Source: Trachythela sp. YZ-2020 (lineage: Eukaryota; Cnidaria; Anthozoa; Malacalcyonacea; Clavulariidae). From it: a stretch of 64,000 bases of DNA. The first letter of the stretch is position 1. Each line of letters starts with the position of its first letter. The notes beneath the pieces were generated by a model. It did not search any database and was not told the origin of the DNA. It was given only the letters and a program-made list of their open reading frames with translations. A program made the position numbers and the translations under genes. Of the stretch, positions 33,301 through 45,200 are shown in pieces. The stretch spans positions 103,295 through 167,294 of the forward strand of contig JADLSH010000049.1 in NCBI GenBank assembly GCA_016169945.1. The letters are read 5' to 3'.

Positions 33301-35915
33301 TAAAATACGAGAATATAGTGAATGAAAGAATATATTTCAGTTTAATTACAATTTCATTGATTCATTGTTCTGTTACCTAACTTATAATATTCCATAACAA
33401 TACACACACACATTGCTGATTCCTAAAGTAATAAAATATAGTCACATATATATTACAAACAATAGTGTATATACATGGCTTAAACTGACATATACTCTTG
33501 ACACATACTATAGGTGCATACATTGCTCTCCAACATAACAATAATGATCAATATATAAAGAATCAAATATTCTTACTTGTTTATCCCAAGTTACAAAGAA
33601 TTCTTGGTAACCACAAATATAAGGATGTTGTAAATCTTGCAAGGCCATTGCCTACAATCAGTCCAAAATATCATGAATGATATAGGCTTATTTGTAACTG
33701 GGGAGGAAGGAGGGGGGAGGAGTGAGGAAAACGGGATAAGGGGTGAGAAAAGGAGAAAAAGGAATGGGGTGAAAGTATAAGAATGAAGGGGGTGATATAG
33801 GACAGGGGTGAAAATAAGAGAGGGGGTGAAAATATAAGAAGGGGGTGAAAATATAAGAAGGGGGTGAAAATATAAGAAGGGCTGAGAAAAGGAGAGAGAA
33901 AAAATGTGGTTATAATAACACAGAAAAAAAGGGGGGTGAAAAAGAGAGAAAGAAGAGGGGTGTAAGAAGAAGGAGAAGAAGTGAGGAAAAATGGGTGGTG
34001 AGAAAAGGAGAGAAAGGAGGGGGTTGAAAATAGGGGAACGGGTGGGATGTTGAGAAACAGAGGCACAGAAAGAGGGAGAAGCCCCTGCCCTTTCCCTCCT
34101 CTTCTATACTCACTACACGCGCAATGGCCAATACCTCTTTAAATGCTTTATTCGCCTCACTTTCATCACTACATTCAACCTAAAGATATCCAGAAACAAA
34201 AATTGTCTCAGGGAGAAGTACCAATTAAACTGCTCTAAAAAGTGCATATGAATTAATAATAGCTTAATCTTGAGGCTGCCATGTGTTATATCATTGTCAG
34301 CCTTAATTAAATAATTATGGTCTGGTAGTAGTCATTGAACATAGCAGTACATGGTTACACTGACAAGGGTTGGCCACGTATTCTGCTTATTCCTACCCAC
34401 CAAGACATAGGCGTATGGGCACAACTTTCTTTGGGGGGCAGCCCAAATTTTGCCCGAATTTAAATAACTTAGCCAAATTGCCTGAATTTCGATAACAACT
34501 TCTGCATAACAATGATAACCACTTTTATTTTTATTTTACAAGTTAAGTATCTAATTATTTTGTCGACGGGGGGAGGGGGGGGGAACGGTTAAAAAATTTT
34601 CTCGGAAACTCTTAACTTTACCATCTCTTTTTAGGTCCAAAACTCGGATTTTTATGTTAAAAACCAGAATTTTGTCAACAAGACGCAAACGATATAAATA
34701 AACAGTACTGTAAATTATAAAATTCTGTTTTTGTTTAAATACAAACTAAATAAATCTATTTTGCCCGAATATTCGTGCACCATTTGCCCGAATTACTTCA
34801 ATCCCTGCCCCCACGTCCCGTACGCCTATGCCCAGAGGCAATTGAACAATGGGGTAATTCAGCCTTGTCCCCAGGCTCCAACTCGGATGCATGGATATTG
34901 CGTGAGGGCACAGCACTAAACACCTGACCGCTTAATGCCGTGCCCACGCGTGATATCCACAAGTCTGGGTTGGAGTCTGGGGACAAGGCTAGGGGCAGTT
35001 GCTGTTGCTGTTCTTTACTTATAGGGCCATGCAAAGATTTTAGGTATAAACGAGATTGCCCACTGCCTCAAATAAACATTGCCATTGGACCGATACTTAA
35101 GCTTTGTGCATTTCAAGGGAGCCAACACTAACTTTATTTATTTTATTTTATTTATTTATTAATTTTACAATCAAAAATAATTGAAGGCGTAGACAACAGG
35201 ACAAATAGAGTCCCAAATTAAGTCCTGCCATACAAAGGTGTACAAACTATCCACAACATAAATATACATGTCCGATCGATCTGTATATATACCTCATTTG
35301 ATGGTTATTGGTTTATTATTCATAGGGCAAGCAACAGTGCCTGCATAATATGATTTGTAAAGTGTCATAAGGAAAATTAATTAAAGCATTCCTCACAGCA
35401 GTTGTCATCAATCAAGAAACATTAGAATAGAATAGTTTGTTACATTTTCCCATATTTGCAACATTTTGCTAAAATATGTACATACCTTTTTTAATACATA
35501 TTCTTTTCCATCCAATTTATTTTCCACTAAGAATACGGAACCCTGAGCTCCCTTCCCTAGTCTTTGCTTTAACTGAAATAAAATACAATGTTTACAAAAA
35601 TTAATCAAAATATATGCCTGAGAAAGATATCAAGGATTCATATAATTATAAAGTCGCAATATGTATAGAAGTTTCAGTCAAAAATTCAATAAAGTCTAAT
35701 ATGAATATTATACAATTTCGTCGAACTTTTACAGACTTAAAGTTGTACTACAATCTAAGAGCATGACCACTAAATATCGAAAGACGTGTTAATTTTCCCG
35801 CTACACGAAAAGCGGTAGCAACATTCAGTAAGATATCTACAAAATACATCTACTACAGTTCCAAATTTGTGCAAAATAAATTATTGAATGCCAACTATAC
35901 CTTATAATTCTCCAT
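27337..35915 (-). CDS. STKLD1: STKLD1-like serine/threonine kinase with ARM-like repeats
   Basis: A kinase domain followed by helical repeats. 28 exons in unbroken phase give 653 residues (human 680): 35901-35915, 35486-35572, 34135-34179, 33577-33651, 33377-33422, 33192-33250, 32972-33042, 32800-32852, 32395-32494, 32002-32074, 31838-31918, 31495-31574, 31360-31430, 31226-31240, 31085-31126, 30974-31011, 30850-30892, 30510-30626, 30116-30177, 29951-30017, 29632-29760, 29337-29465, 28254-28327, 28073-28130, 27925-27997, 27776-27843, 27632-27711 and 27337-27447. Kinase motifs: G-loop LGKGAQGSV, the lysine in YVLKKV, HRDLKPSN, DFG, MAPE and DVWSLG. The block VECSD...YICGYQEFFVTWD matches STKLD1 rather than NEK10. 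ARM-like segments follow (LIESACSALWSLSMEG, ELATTACGAVWSLAVN). Human STKLD1 is classed as a pseudokinase; this copy keeps the catalytic residues. The first exon codes only five residues, and one 15-bp microexon is included. Confidence 0.92.
28379..29037. mobile_element. hAT-type non-autonomous DNA transposon, 659 bp
   Basis: The ends are CAGTGGCGTG and CACGCCACTG, flanked on both sides by the identical 8-bp direct repeat GTCGGTGG (28371-28378 and 29038-29045). An 8-bp target duplication with CAGTG-like ends is the hallmark of hAT elements. The interior is non-coding, with GC-rich sub-terminal parts and an AT-rich core. It lies in an STKLD1 intron (between exons 29337-29465 and 28254-28327). 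Confidence 0.9.
29521..29557. mobile_element. MITE family B, left end only
   Basis: GTTTCACTAAGCACTATCGT followed by GCAGCAGATGGTGGTCAA, then unrelated sequence made of short ACCAATACC repeats up to about 29615. A truncated or rearranged copy in an STKLD1 intron. Confidence 0.6.
30688..30808. repeat. 11-bp minisatellite, about 11 copies
   Basis: Unit close to CATGTACAACA with G/A and T/C variants at two positions. It lies in an STKLD1 intron between exons 30850-30892 and 30510-30626. The self-complementary ACATGT/CATGTG words make all frames look open; it is not coding. Confidence 0.88.
32130..32270. mobile_element. MITE family D partial copy
   Basis: It contains CCAGTGATCGGAATGTTCCA, as in the 24903 element, and ends ACAAAGGGCCTATTG. 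It lies in an STKLD1 intron. Confidence 0.55.
32515..32760. repeat. Dispersed repeat family C, antisense copy
   Basis: It shares blocks (CTGGCAATGGTTCTGGGACC; AAACGAGCTAGTTAGCATAG) with copies at about 38505-38740 and 40990-41290, which read in the opposite orientation, and more weakly with 13640-13820 and 39950-40130. About 250 bp, all in introns. Confidence 0.55.
33685..34090 (+). repeat. Purine-rich tract, about 400 bp
   Basis: Nearly pure A and G on the plus strand (GGGGGTGAAAATATAAGAAG-like units repeated near 33825-33875), so pyrimidine on the STKLD1 sense strand. It lies in STKLD1 intron 3. Such mirror-like purine tracts can form triplex DNA. The long C/T translations it produces are not genes. 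Confidence 0.85.
34406..34830. mobile_element. Inverted-repeat element, 425 bp
   Basis: The left end CATAGGCGTATGGGC and the right end CCCGTACGCCTATG form an imperfect inverted repeat. Both ends are followed inward by TTGCCCGAATT words. The target duplication is unclear. It lies in STKLD1 intron 2. Confidence 0.55.
34861..34990. mobile_element. Foldback element with 50-bp arms
   Basis: The arms 34861-34911 and 34939-34990 are near-perfect inverted repeats (AGCCTTGTCCCCAGGCTCCA against TGGAGTCTGGGGACAAGGCT), with a loop of about 27 bp. In STKLD1 intron 2, directly beside the 34406-34830 element. Confidence 0.75.
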
Positions 35916-36242
35916 ATATCCTTTAAACTTAACTTTAAACAAATTTAAACCTTTAAAACCTTTAGCTTGCCATGCTTCTGTTGCTAGGGACAAATTGTAA
36001 ATTGACACTTTGAAAATGTCCACCAATGACTGGCTCTCGTCTTTATTTAATCTTTCAAAATGAGGTCAAATTACTAATTCTTTTGTAACCAATAACACAT
36101 GGTTGCTACGGTTGTCCTTTTCAAACATTCCTTCATATAAACTGCGTTGTTACTTTTATTGTGTGTCATATAAAGTAAAAAACTTCCAGCAACTAAAGTT
36201 TTGGGGTGAGAGTGTTGTCGTTTATCTTGGAGTTTAACCAAG
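35916..36242. promoter_or_regulatory. Divergent promoter region, STKLD1 and laminin
   Basis: A gap of 327 bp between two start codons that point away from each other. Both promoters must lie here or overlap the neighbouring 5' ends. I see no convincing TATA box; AT-rich words are scattered. The call rests on gene arrangement, not on a recognised motif. Confidence 0.5.
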
Positions 36243-39200
36243 ATGCATTGGCTGTTAGTTTATGGTTTGGTAATTCAATTCGCGTGCAACGAATTGGCAG
36301 CGATTTCTGATGATAACTTAGACAGTAACGGCTATCGGTGCAATAAAGAAGGAGTTTGTCTCCCTGGTGCTGAGGATATAGCTGTTCCACCACGGACAAT
36401 ACTGGCAGATAACACCTGTGGTAACCCACCATATGACCACTACTGTCCACTGGGGCAAACTAGGTGTTTCAGCTGTAATAGTACATCTAACAACTATCCA
36501 GCACAATCTATGATTGACCGCAGTGGCGGGTATAGTACATCCAATTTCGAAACATGGTGGCAATCACAAAATTGGTATGAATGGTCAGAATACCATAATC
36601 AACAACCATTACCTGTTAATATAACCATATCCTTTAACAAGTCCTATGTAATAACAGGTGATATTCGTGTCACGTTCAAGTTCACAAAGCCTGCTCAAAT
36701 GGTCATGGAAAAATCAACGAACTTTGGGCTAACCTGGACACCCTTACAATACTTTGCTGATGATTGTCAGGAAAGATATGGGATGGAACCAAGTGGGTTA
36801 AACTGCTCAACCAATGCTGTGTTGTGTAGTGAAAAATACAGCGATCAAAATGAAGGACCTTTATACTTCAGCTTCTTGAACTGTTACACTAAAGAAACAT
36901 TTTGGGATCCTAAGATACAAAATATCATTGAAGCAACTGATTTGAGACTGAGACTTGAGTTCCCAGCAACTGATGGTTTTCATATTAGTAAACAAGAGAT
37001 TGACTTACGGAAGTATTTTTATGCAATTTCGGACGTGCAGGTGTATGGCCGATGTCAGTGTAATGGACATGCACCTGACTGTATGTTCCCAGAGGATACT
37101 ATCAATGGTGGCTATCTGAATATACCAACATGTCTATGTGAAGAAGGTGGACATTATACAGAAGGTGTGAATTGTGAGAGATGTCTGCCACTATATAATA
37201 ATAAAACATGGATGCCGGCAACATCAATGAAAGGGCCAAACCCTTGTGAGGGTAAGTATTATAAGCGATATCATTTCATCAAGCCAGATATGGTTCAATT
37301 AACTAGAACATATAATGACTTTCCATAGTGCTAAGTCAATAGGAGTCAACAGCATGACTTCCCTTGATGACACAGAATGACTTTCATAGTAAGTATTAGG
37401 ATAAGATTAAGATTTGTAAGGATTAGGATTTAGTTTAAGGTAAGATATTGATGTTATGTGTACGAGTTAGAAGATAAATTATTTGGTAATCACATATAAA
37501 ATCCAAAGCTTTAAATTTGACCTGTATGCCTGGAACTTCATTAGTGCTAATAATATTACTGTGTTTTCCAGAATGTGAATGTTACAAACATGCATCTAGA
37601 TGTACATACAATGCTAGCCTGGGACATGGCATGTGTGACAACTGTCAACACAACATGAGAGGGTATTTCTGTGAACAATGTCAAGATAAATTTTACAGAA
37701 ACTTGTCCAGGACTTTGGATGATCCACTTGTCTGTCTAGGTAGGTTATGCTTGTATGTTGATTTAAGTATTACATCTTACCAGTACTTCCATTTCAAATA
37801 TACCATACTGTACCATATGATACCTTACCATAATACTATACCATACCATTCCATATGACACCTTACCATACCATTCCATATGATTTCAACCTTACCATAT
37901 ACCATACTGTATAATTCCTTACCATGATACACCATACCATACTATATAATTCCTTAGTTACCATACCACACCATACCATACCATACCATACCACACCATA
38001 CCATACCATACCATACCATACTACACCATACAATACCATATGATCCCTTACCATACCATGCCATATGTACCTTACCATACCAATTACCATAGGATATCTT
38101 ACCATACTACAACATACCATATACTTTACCATACCATAAGATACCTTAGCATAGTTACACCATACCACACTATTCTATGCCACACCATATACAACACCAC
38201 CCCATATTATATTGTACCATACCACACCACACACAGTCACACACCATACCACATCATATATTGACACCACACCATACTAAAATGTACCATTTATTACCAT
38301 CAGATTGTAACTGTGCATTGGAAGGAGTCACCAATAATGGGTCATGTTCTCAAGAAGTTCCAAACATTGGTCAATGTGAATGTAAAAACAATGTAACAGG
38401 TCGACGCTGCGACAGATGTAACGATACATACTATGGATATGCAAACCCCCCTGTTGGGAACTGTATAGGTAAGTTATAATGGTTATACACCCACCTGACT
38501 CTGAATAGTAGTATACATAGTTCGTTTACTAAGACAAACTTGCGTGCGTAGTTCATCTTGACACATGATCCGTCTATATGATGAACTATCAGGAAAATAT
38601 CAGGCATAATTTGTTCCCAGAACCATTGCCAGTATAGATCATGCTATTCTAGCTAGTTCGTCAGCATCCTCTCTGCATAGTTAATATGGATAGTTTGATT
38701 TTGTTTTTAGAAGACAAAATGCGTCAAAGTGATGATACATCTTGACGATATATCACACAATTTCCATTAATACATTCTCACCAATTCATATAATTTTTCA
38801 GCGTGTCAATGCAATGAACATGGTACAAATGGGAGTTTAAATTGCAATCAAAAGACAGGCCAATGTTATTGTAAAAATAAAATAACCCTTCGGACATGTT
38901 CTCAATGTAAACTGGGCTACTATAACTTTCCCAACACAACTGAAGATGATTGCTCGCCATGTAATTGCGATCCTGGTGGCAGTACACCTGATATCTGTGA
39001 GAAAGAACAAGGTATTTTTTTTTTATTTAAAAACTATTTATACAGGATAGTCATATCAGTGGCATACACTGCTTTCCAAACGAGTCCTGTAAGGAATAAC
39101 AGTCTATTTAACAAGTTAATTAGTAAGTTAATTAGTAGGCTAATGTGTTGTGTGTTATGTAACTTCTATTTTCCTATCTAGGCAAATGTTTGTGTCGTCA

Positions 39201-42200
39201 TGGTATACAAAACAAGCGATGTTCAAACGTGACTGAGGATCGATTCTATCCAAAATATGATTACTTCTTATACGAGGCAGAATACCAGCCTGGGAACTAC
39301 ACTGTTACCTCAAATCTCAGTGAATATAAGAAACAATATTTCACTGGCAGAGGCTATGCAGAGATCGGGAATGACCAGTATATTAAGTTTGATGTGTCAA
39401 TCCAGGTTAAAAATAACTTTAGTTTAGTACTAAGGTACTCTGATGCAGTTGGAAGGGTGAGGATTTGGGTAAGAGGAAATATGACACTGGAGTGCCCTGA
39501 GGTTAACCAGAATATCACGACAGATCATTTACAACCCGACACCCGTGCTGCATCATGGGAATGGTCTGAGAGGCTACCATTATGTCCTGGGACCAACTAT
39601 AGCCTACATGTCCACAGCAACGGCTCAATCAAAGTAGACTCGCTTCTGTTAGTGCCTGAGTTAACACAACTAAGGAGTTATAGCTTGTTAACTGCAGATA
39701 GCGCAGAGATCAAGAAAACACGGAGTTCTAGATATATTCCACCCATAGTTGATAGATGTCTAGAGAATGCTACAACTATCAAAGCAAGTATTGACTCAGC
39801 ATCTCAATGTAAGGATGTGACATTTTCTACCATGGTGGAACTGTTTAATGGTTCTCTAGGTAAGTCAAAGTTGCTATTCTTAAGTCATTTATCACATTGT
39901 TATCTTGTAGGTTAAGTATATTTCGCTACGCTGGTTTATTAAAGACTGGTTTACATTTGGTCCTCTGTCGTGACCAAATCATGACGATGTGAAATCGTCT
40001 GGATCTATCTCGTCTTTTGTATGCGGAATGCAAATCAGTCTGTACTGGCTGAGTGGCTGTAGAAATATTCTGGCACTCTATTACATCGGTTAACTTGATA
40101 TGTTCACACAGTTACGACTTAATGGAAACTAGGCTTAAGTAACTGAATATAATCCCCGAACAAATTACATTGACGACCCGTTACACGTAATTTATCACAA
40201 CACAATTTCAAAGGCATCATCAAAGAGAATTATATTATTTGCACTGAAAAGGATCCAGGCTTACGGATCGAAATCTTTGCTAAATATATAAACATGTTGT
40301 GCCTAACAAGACCTAATTATTGATATTATTTCTTTGCTAAATATATAAACATGTTGTGCCTAACAAGACCTAATTATTGATATTATTTCTTTGCTAAATA
40401 TATAAACATGTTGTACCTAACAAGACCTAATTATTGATATTATTTCTTTGCTAAATATATAAACATGTTGTGCCTAACAAGACCTAATTATTGATATTAT
40501 TTCTTTGCTAAATATATAAACATGTTGTGCCTAACAAGACCTAATTATTGATATTATTTCTTTGCTAAATATATAAACATGTTGTGCCTAACAAGACCTA
40601 ATTATTGATATTATTTCTTTGCTAAATATATAAACATGTTGTGCCTAACAAGACCTAATTATTGATATTATTTCTTTGCTAAATATATAAACATGTTGTG
40701 CCTAACAAGACCTAATTATTGATATTATTTCTTTTCATAGCGTGTGAATGTTCTTTAATCGGTGCCATCAGTACAAAATGTGACGATTATGGTGGTCAGT
40801 GTCCATGTAAGGGAGGTGTTATGGGAAGGTCATGTGACCAATGTCAACCTGGATATTATAATTTCACGAAAGATGGCTGTACACGTAAGTAAACCATCAC
40901 AGGTTCTATCAAGTCTTCTTCAGAAGCTTTACCCAGTGGAATTAGATTGTGTATAACATAAGTACACTTCAAAGAACGCCTGACACTTAGGAACATACAT
41001 GTATTACCTCTGACCTCTGCATGAAAGGTCCGATTGATACTAGAGACGAATTATCCGTCCGGACAAACTTGGGAAAAGAAAAGATATACCGTCTAGAAAA
41101 GATCCGTCTCTGTGTATAAATGCGGCATTAGACGAACTATCAGGAAAATATTAGACACAATTTGTCCCCAAAACCATTGCCAGTATAGAGCGCTATTCTA
41201 GCTCGTTCGTCTGCATAGTTGTTCGTCTTATGTTTACACTAAGATGGATAATGCGTCTTAAGGGATGACTCGTCTTTAGCATGTCGAGCCAATGAGCATG
41301 ATCTAACCATGCGTGACCACGATATTCTATTTAATTTGTCTTTTTAGCGTGTGAATGTAATGACCTTGGCTCAGAGAATTTGGTCTGTGACCCAGACTCT
41401 GGTCAGTGTGAATGCAAACGAGCAGTTGAAGGTCGAGCCTGTGATCATTGTGAACAGCATTCCTACGGTATTCATACTGGAGAAGGATGTACGTCATGTA
41501 ACTGTAATACAACTGGTTCAATCAATATGACATGTGATGATGTGACCGGGAGGTGTTACTGTAAGCCTGGGCTCGAGGATGTACTTACAGATAAATGTGA
41601 TAGATGTCAAGAGAATTATTTTAATTTTACTCAAGCTGGATGTCAGTAAGTAATAGTATTTAACAATTAGATTATGAGCTCAATATTTCTATGAGGTGAT
41701 AGTTGATGAGGGCGAAGCCCGAATGAACTATCATCTCATAGAAATCGAGAACGAATAATCTAATTGTTTTAGTAGAACCCAGCAAGAAAACAGTGTTTCA
41801 AAACGTGTTTCATAATTTATTGAAATAAATTCGTTAAAAATCGCGCTGGATGGCTGTTTCGCTACTCGCTATCTATCGACAATTAGATAGCGAGTAGCGT
41901 AGCCAATCAAATTACAGCATTTGCAATAGTATACTAGTATGATTCTACTAAATACTAATAGTGGTGTGCTGGATTTCAGTAAGTAATAGTATCTATTATA
42001 TGGCAAGTGCTTGTTTTGGTGAATCTCGCAATCTGATTGGTCGCTGACGAGGCAGGATTTTCCCGTATTGCCCACGGGCAATACGCAATTTTTATTGCCC
42101 TGCGAAGAAAAGCCGAGTTTTAGACAAGAAAATGAGCTCAAGAACTCTTTTTAAATACTCGAAAACGGAGAAAATAACAACCACGAATGGAAAAAATAGG

Positions 42201-45200
42201 AAAGTGAACCATGGTTAGCATTCAAGTTTGGTTTGCTTAAATCGAAAAAACGTAAATTTTTAGACTCTGCAACTGTAGTCGCTGAGAATTGTTTGTGTTT
42301 TGAGCACACGAAGGGCTAAAAAAATCGCTTGTAATAAGCCAGAAGCAATTTTAAACTTTTTTTAAACATTTGAAAAAAAGTATAACTTTAAAACAGCGAC
42401 ACAGTGATATTGACATTTTGAAAATGAACCGGCTTTTGGACTTTGCTTTCGCATGACAAATCTGCGAATGTTTTCCACTGTTACAAATAACTACACAATT
42501 AATCAATTGCCATATAATAAACAACTTACTAACCTCGACCGTTCGGGCTGTACGGGAGAATATTAAACCGAGAATATTAAACAGCAAGACCTCGGTTTAA
42601 TATTCTCCCGTACAACCCTCACTCTCGGTTAGTAAGTAGTTTATACTAACGGTGGTGTAATGTATTGAATGTCAATTACACAGGATGTGGTTGTCCAATT
42701 CAATGATACACGTGCTTGACAACTAAGACCGAAGGACAACTAGTTGCAAAGGGCACAGCTCAAACGTGAGCAAGTCGAAGACTTACTCAGACGCCTGTGG
42801 CCACCACCACATGACCCATGTATGATCACGGAGCACTGCTCAGTTTTTGGCGAGGGAGGAAAACTGGTGAAAAACCCGGAAAAAAAGTTGCCTAAGAGCG
42901 AGCGAGCGCGCTCGAGCGTATCTGCCACCCGTGATTCCCAACAACTTGTAGCTAACAATATTTATATCATATCTTTCAGGGCATGTAACTGTGACGAAGC
43001 TGGCTCGAGATCCTTACAATGTCATCACAGTTCTGGCGAATGTCCTTGTAAACTTAACACAGCAGGAATGAAATGTTCTCAATGTATTAACGGTACATTT
43101 TCTTTGGAGAAAGCAAACCCTAGCGGCTGTGTTCCATGCTTTTGTTTCAACAGAAGCAAAAATTGTAGTGCTGCAAGTGGATTCATTCTGAGTGAGATAA
43201 AACAAAGCAATCTAACAATACGTAGACCTGGGTATGCTAGACTTTCGAGAAGATTTGAAGGATACCACTTAAATTCATATGTCAGGATATTTGAAGTCAA
43301 CTTTACAGCGAGTCTAAATATCTCTGGAATAGAGTTACATCTGAAAGGCCTGAACTATAATGCATCATTCAGACTCAATGCCACTCAATGCCATACACCA
43401 GAGGTAGGAAGGTACTGTGTGGTACTACACGAGCATTATACCCTGGAAAAGCTAAATGCCAATAAAATGCAGTCCATTCTAGCAGATGTAAACGACGCGG
43501 CCGTGAGTATAAGTGGTGACCTGGGGAATGTTACCGAGACTAACGTTGCTATGGAAACAGCAGTTCGTGGTAGGCATGGTAACGAGGCGAAACACGTGGA
43601 AAGTTGCGAATGCCCTGGACACTACAAAGAGTTATCTTGTCAGAATTGTAATACAGGTAACCTTAAAGAACGTAAAACAGAATCATCTCCGAGATAGGTC
43701 AAGATGTAAAAATTCTTTCAGTTTAGAACTGATAGAGGTATCCAATGTAAAGATAGTTTAGTTTATACTCTGGAAAAACATTCAAGATAGAAGTAATAGA
43801 GGTGTATCCAATATAAAGATAGTTTAGTTTATACTTTAGGAAAAACATTCAAGATAGAAGTAATAGAGGTATCCAGCATAAAGTTAGTATCTTAATCTTA
43901 GCTTCAATTTCTTTCAGGTTTCACGCGCAAGATCGCGAATTCCAACGCGTTCGCGAACTGTGGTCCGTGTTCGTGCAACGATCGTTCACCTGAGTGCGAT
44001 GGAGAATCAGGTGTATGTATAGACTGTAGACTGTCTGAGGGAAAACATTGTGAAGTCTGTGGAGAGGGTGTGGATATAGACACTGGGTGTACTCAATGTC
44101 TCCGTGAGTACTGGCATCCGGATATAGCCAAGGAGGAGAAAGGATGTAGAGGTATGTTTAGGGGTATATATGTACATCATCACCTTCCTGACCTCTAGGA
44201 AGAACAGTTTAGAACCACCGGTTTAGAACTGATAGAGCTATCCAATAAAAATAGAGTTTGTTTAGTTGATAGTGATATAAGTCATTTCTTGTTCTCTCCT
44301 CCAGCATGTAACTGTGTGATGAACAACACTCTGTATCAGAACAGCAGCGTATGTAACGCAACGACTGGTCAATGTTTATGCAAGAGTTATGTTGGAGGTC
44401 GTCAGTGTGAGAGATGTGCAGAGAATTATTATAATACAACACATGGATGTAGACGTAAGTTCCGTTAATTACCTTCGTAGGAGGACGGTAAATTGCACTT
44501 GGTATGCCGGGTATACTGCACTTGGTATGCCGGGTATACTGCACTTGGTATGCCGGGTATACTGCACTTGCATTTATTTGCACTGCTCCTGGTTAGGTGT
44601 AAATTCTAAAATAGGTAACAACTATGTAGCGTAATGTGGCGTTCGTTCGAGATTTCCATCCACAAAAACCTTTAACATTGTGTGGAGCGAGATTTCCAAA
44701 AAATAGAATGTAAGATTCAATTGTTGAAATGGCCTGTGCCCGAAACTTCGAAGTATTATCTTCTATGTATTTCCAGGTCTGTCTGCGATGGAACACTCGT
44801 AATGAAACACTGCAAAATATGTTCAAAATTCTAGACTTTTTTAGTGTATCCAATATATTTCTGGGTTTTTTCTTAGAATGTGCTGAATGTTATGGTTTAA
44901 TGAAAGTGCATGTTCACAGACTCCGAGATCTCATCACAGAAGTGGACAAAACTGTGACACAATTGGTCAAAAGATTTGAATCTATTGAAAACAACGAATT
45001 TGCTCGACGTCTGACTGATGCGAAGACAACAGTGGACAATATATATGATAAAGCCAACCTAACTGCTAGTCAAGACCCTAACAATCTTAATACGACGATA
45101 GATGTTCTTTATAATTTAGAATCAAGCATTGAGAAGTTGATGGATGACGTTGAACGATTGAAAGAACAGGAATATAAACTACAGTCACTTGTTAACAAGA

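Noticed and set aside
33671..34131. Minus-strand open frames rich in Ser, Pro, Phe and Leu
   Set aside because: They are translations of the purine/pyrimidine tract in an STKLD1 intron and have no family resemblance.
27337..35915. Assignment of the kinase as NEK10
   Set aside because: NEK10 also has ARM repeats, but they precede its kinase domain. Here the kinase is N-terminal and the VECSD...QEFFVTWD block fits STKLD1.
37863..38264. Open frames of Tyr/His/Pro or Met/Val/Trp repeats
   Set aside because: They come from the CCATA microsatellite in laminin intron 2.
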